NCBI GenBank assembly: GCA_029264995.1
Contig: JAJUKC010000024.1
Coordinates: 1-33,872, forward strand
Length of the DNA: 33,872 nucleotides
From: Marinobacter sp.
GTDB taxonomy: Bacteria > Pseudomonadota > Gammaproteobacteria > Pseudomonadales > Oleiphilaceae
Direction of reading: 5' to 3'
Below the pieces are notes generated by a model that had not been told where the DNA came from, did no database searches, and worked only from the letters and a program-made list of their open reading frames with translations. Positions 32,421-33,872 of the stretch are shown here, piece after piece. The translations under genes were made by a program, and so were the position numbers. Within the stretch, counting starts at the first letter, position 1; each line of letters begins with the position of its first letter.

Positions 32421-33611
32421 ATGAAAATCCCTGAACTACCACCGTATGAAGACCGTAGACTGTCAGCGCTGGAAGCCACCCAATTGCTGGATACGCCCCC
32501 CGAAGAACGTTTCGACCGGATAACCCGCATAGCGTCACACCTGTTTGAGGTGCCTGTTGCGCTGGTTTCGCTGGTGGATAAGAATCGGCAATGGTTCAAA
32601 TCCTGCTATGGTCTGGGAGTGAGGGAAACCGCCCGCAACATCTCTTTTTGCGGCCATGCCATTCTGGGGCCAGACGCATTTGTAGTGGAAAACGCCCAGA
32701 ACGACGAACGTTTTTCGGATAATCCATTAGTCACCGGCGAGCCCAGCATCCGTTTCTATGCCGGTGCACCACTGGAAGACCGTTTCGGCAACCGGCTGGG
32801 CACCCTGTGCCTGATTGATCGCAAGCCCCGAACGTTCTCCGATCAGGACCGACACAACCTGCGGGATCTAGCCGACATGGTGGAGCGGGAGTTTCAGTAT
32901 CAGGAACTCGGCAGCTATTACGGCGAACGTGCCCGGGCACTCAACATCCTTAACGAGATCGCCCTGGACAACGACGATGGTGAATCCAGGCGCGTGCAAC
33001 GGGCACTGGAAACCGCCAATCGATTTCTCGGTACGGATACCGCCATTGTCAGCGACATCACCGACCAGACCTATACCATCCGCTGGCACCATGAACGCAG
33101 GCCGAGTACTCTGCATGATGGTCTGTCGCTGCCACTTGACCACACCTACTGTTCCATGGCGCTGGAACAAGGTGAAGTACTGGCCATCAGCCACACAGCC
33201 CGCTCCCGCTATCGCAACCATCCCTGTTATCAGGCCTTCGGCCTGGAGAGCTACCTAGCGGCACCCATCTGGCTGGACGACAGGATTGTTGGTACCCTGA
33301 ACTTTTCTTCCGAACAGCCGCACAGGCCGGCGTTTACCGAAAGTGAAAAAATGTTTGTGACCCTGCTGGCTCGATGGGTGGCAACCATTCTTGAGCGCCA
33401 TCAATCCGAACAGATGAAAAGCCGGTTCATCTCAACAGTCAGTAATGAACTTCAAGCCCCGCTGGACTCCATTTCCCGCTCTCTGGACCAGATCCTCGAG
33501 GGCGCAATCAACGGTTTACCGGACAAGACCTACAACTTGCTTAAGAGTGCCAGGCGAGACACCAATCAGATACGAAAATTAGTCAATGAGTTACTGGATA
33601 AGGAAAGCTGA
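32421..33611 (+). CDS. Two-GAF sensor protein ending in a degenerate histidine-kinase dimerisation domain
   Basis: The 396-residue cytosolic protein starts at the ATG at 32421 (a TTG 11 codons upstream is in frame), with GGAG 12 bases before it. Residues about 15-160 form a GAF domain of the type seen in redox or ligand sensors (LLDTPPEERFDRITRIASHLFEVPVALVSLVD..., with SFCGHAIL). Residues about 175-325 form a second GAF. Residues 329-396 look like a HisKA dimerisation helix pair (QMKSRFISTVSNELQAPL). The phosphate-accepting histidine of the usual SHELRTPL is asparagine (N342), and no ATPase domain follows: the frame stops at 33611 and is followed by non-coding DNA. It is probably a non-kinase sensor or regulator. 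Its partner is unknown. Confidence 0.88.
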   Translation: MKIPELPPYEDRRLSALEATQLLDTPPEERFDRITRIASHLFEVPVALVSLVDKNRQWFKSCYGLGVRETARNISFCGHAILGPDAFVVENAQNDERFSDNPLVTGEPSIRFYAGAPLEDRFGNRLGTLCLIDRKPRTFSDQDRHNLRDLADMVEREFQYQELGSYYGERARALNILNEIALDNDDGESRRVQRALETANRFLGTDTAIVSDITDQTYTIRWHHERRPSTLHDGLSLPLDHTYCSMALEQGEVLAISHTARSRYRNHPCYQAFGLESYLAAPIWLDDRIVGTLNFSSEQPHRPAFTESEKMFVTLLARWVATILERHQSEQMKSRFISTVSNELQAPLDSISRSLDQILEGAINGLPDKTYNLLKSARRDTNQIRKLVNELLDKES

Positions 33612-33680
33612 AACGCGGCAAGCTTTGATCAGGGTATATGAGCAGAGCAATTTCAGGTTTGTTAAGAGTAGAAACGGAAA

Positions 33681-33717
33681 GGGCCGGCACTGAACGCACC
33701 GGCCCGGTGTGTTTTTT
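33681..33717. terminator. Terminator hairpin between the GAF gene and acnA
   Basis: GGGCCGG (33681-33687) pairs with CCGGCCC (33699-33705); an overlapping alternative is CACCG/CGGTG (33697-33709). A run of six T follows at 33712-33717, the last T being part of the acnA stop on the other strand. It fits termination of the plus-strand GAF gene. On the minus strand the U tract is weak. Confidence 0.75.
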
Positions 33718-33872
33718 CAGGCGCTCTTCAACATCTCCCGCACCACATAGTGCAGGATACCGCCATGCTGGAAGTACACCGCCTCATTCGCGGTGTCGAT
33801 CCGCGATTTGAGTTCACAGCTCTCGGTGGAGCCGTCCTTGTACTTCACGGTCATCTTCAGGGTCTGGCCCGG
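33717..33872 (-). CDS. acnA: 3' end of aconitate hydratase A (AcnA)
   Basis: Only the last 51 residues are inside the window; the gene continues past the right edge. The end PGQTLKMTVKYKDGS..., SRIDTANEAVYFQHGG and ILHYVVREMLKSA matches the C terminus of AcnA-type aconitase, the TCA-cycle enzyme that converts citrate to isocitrate (E. coli AcnA ends ...GILHYVIRNMLK). The stop is TGA at 33717-33719. Iron-sulfur cysteines lie outside the visible part. Confidence 0.93.
   Translation of the reverse strand, partial: PGQTLKMTVKYKDGSTESCELKSRIDTANEAVYFQHGGILHYVVREMLKSA

Overview
The window looks like ordinary chromosome from a GC-rich marine gammaproteobacterium, most probably Marinobacter or a close relative. 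This is inferred from the protein families (UvrD, UppP, GabD, ThiI, PpnN, TmcA, LysO, an OmpA-type porin, many c-di-GMP and chemotaxis proteins), from high GC at third codon positions, and from short intergenic gaps. No rRNA, tRNA, CRISPR, prophage or transposase gene was seen.

Layout. 1-906: the end of an unidentified gene, then uppP. 907-1357: a non-coding stretch between convergent genes holding two related, highly palindromic repeat elements in opposite orientation. 1358-3523 (-): uvrD. 3774-7044 (+): a three-gene sensory/envelope operon (chemoreceptor, porin-like outer-membrane protein, very short phosphate-binding-like periplasmic protein), closed by a strong bidirectional terminator. 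7113-9783: divergent gabD and an acetylpolyamine amidohydrolase-like gene, a plausible polyamine/GABA catabolic pair. 9784-12742: thiI (-) and ppnN (+), divergent. 12769-14432: a small cytochrome c and a 3-hydroxyisobutyryl-CoA hydrolase-like gene, divergent. 14434-17232 (-): tmcA followed by an ankyrin lipoprotein. 17338-20988 (+): a second UvrD-like helicase and an OmpA/OprF-like protein with three calcium-binding repeats, then a terminator. 21066-22989: a methyltransferase and an RNA methyltransferase whose start codons physically overlap on opposite strands. 22992-25104 (-): a PPK2-type kinase followed by dadA. 25224-27238 (+): tatD overlapping an HD-GYP gene. 27427-32058 (-): a DUF2288 gene, lysO, then a solute-binding lipoprotein overlapping a PhnD-PAS-PAS-GGDEF membrane protein. 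32421-33611 (+): a two-GAF protein ending in a degenerate histidine-kinase dimerisation helix. 33717-33872 (-): the 3' end of acnA.

Functionally this is mostly housekeeping (cell wall lipid recycling, DNA repair, tRNA modification, nucleotide salvage) mixed with sensing: one chemoreceptor, one c-di-GMP synthase with a periplasmic sensor, one HD-GYP phosphodiesterase and one GAF protein with no phospho-accepting histidine. The most unusual parts are the two palindromic elements at 941-1316, whose outer arms differ between copies yet pair almost perfectly within each copy; the substrate-binding-protein/GGDEF pair at 27427-30659; and the truncated GAF sensor at 32421-33611.
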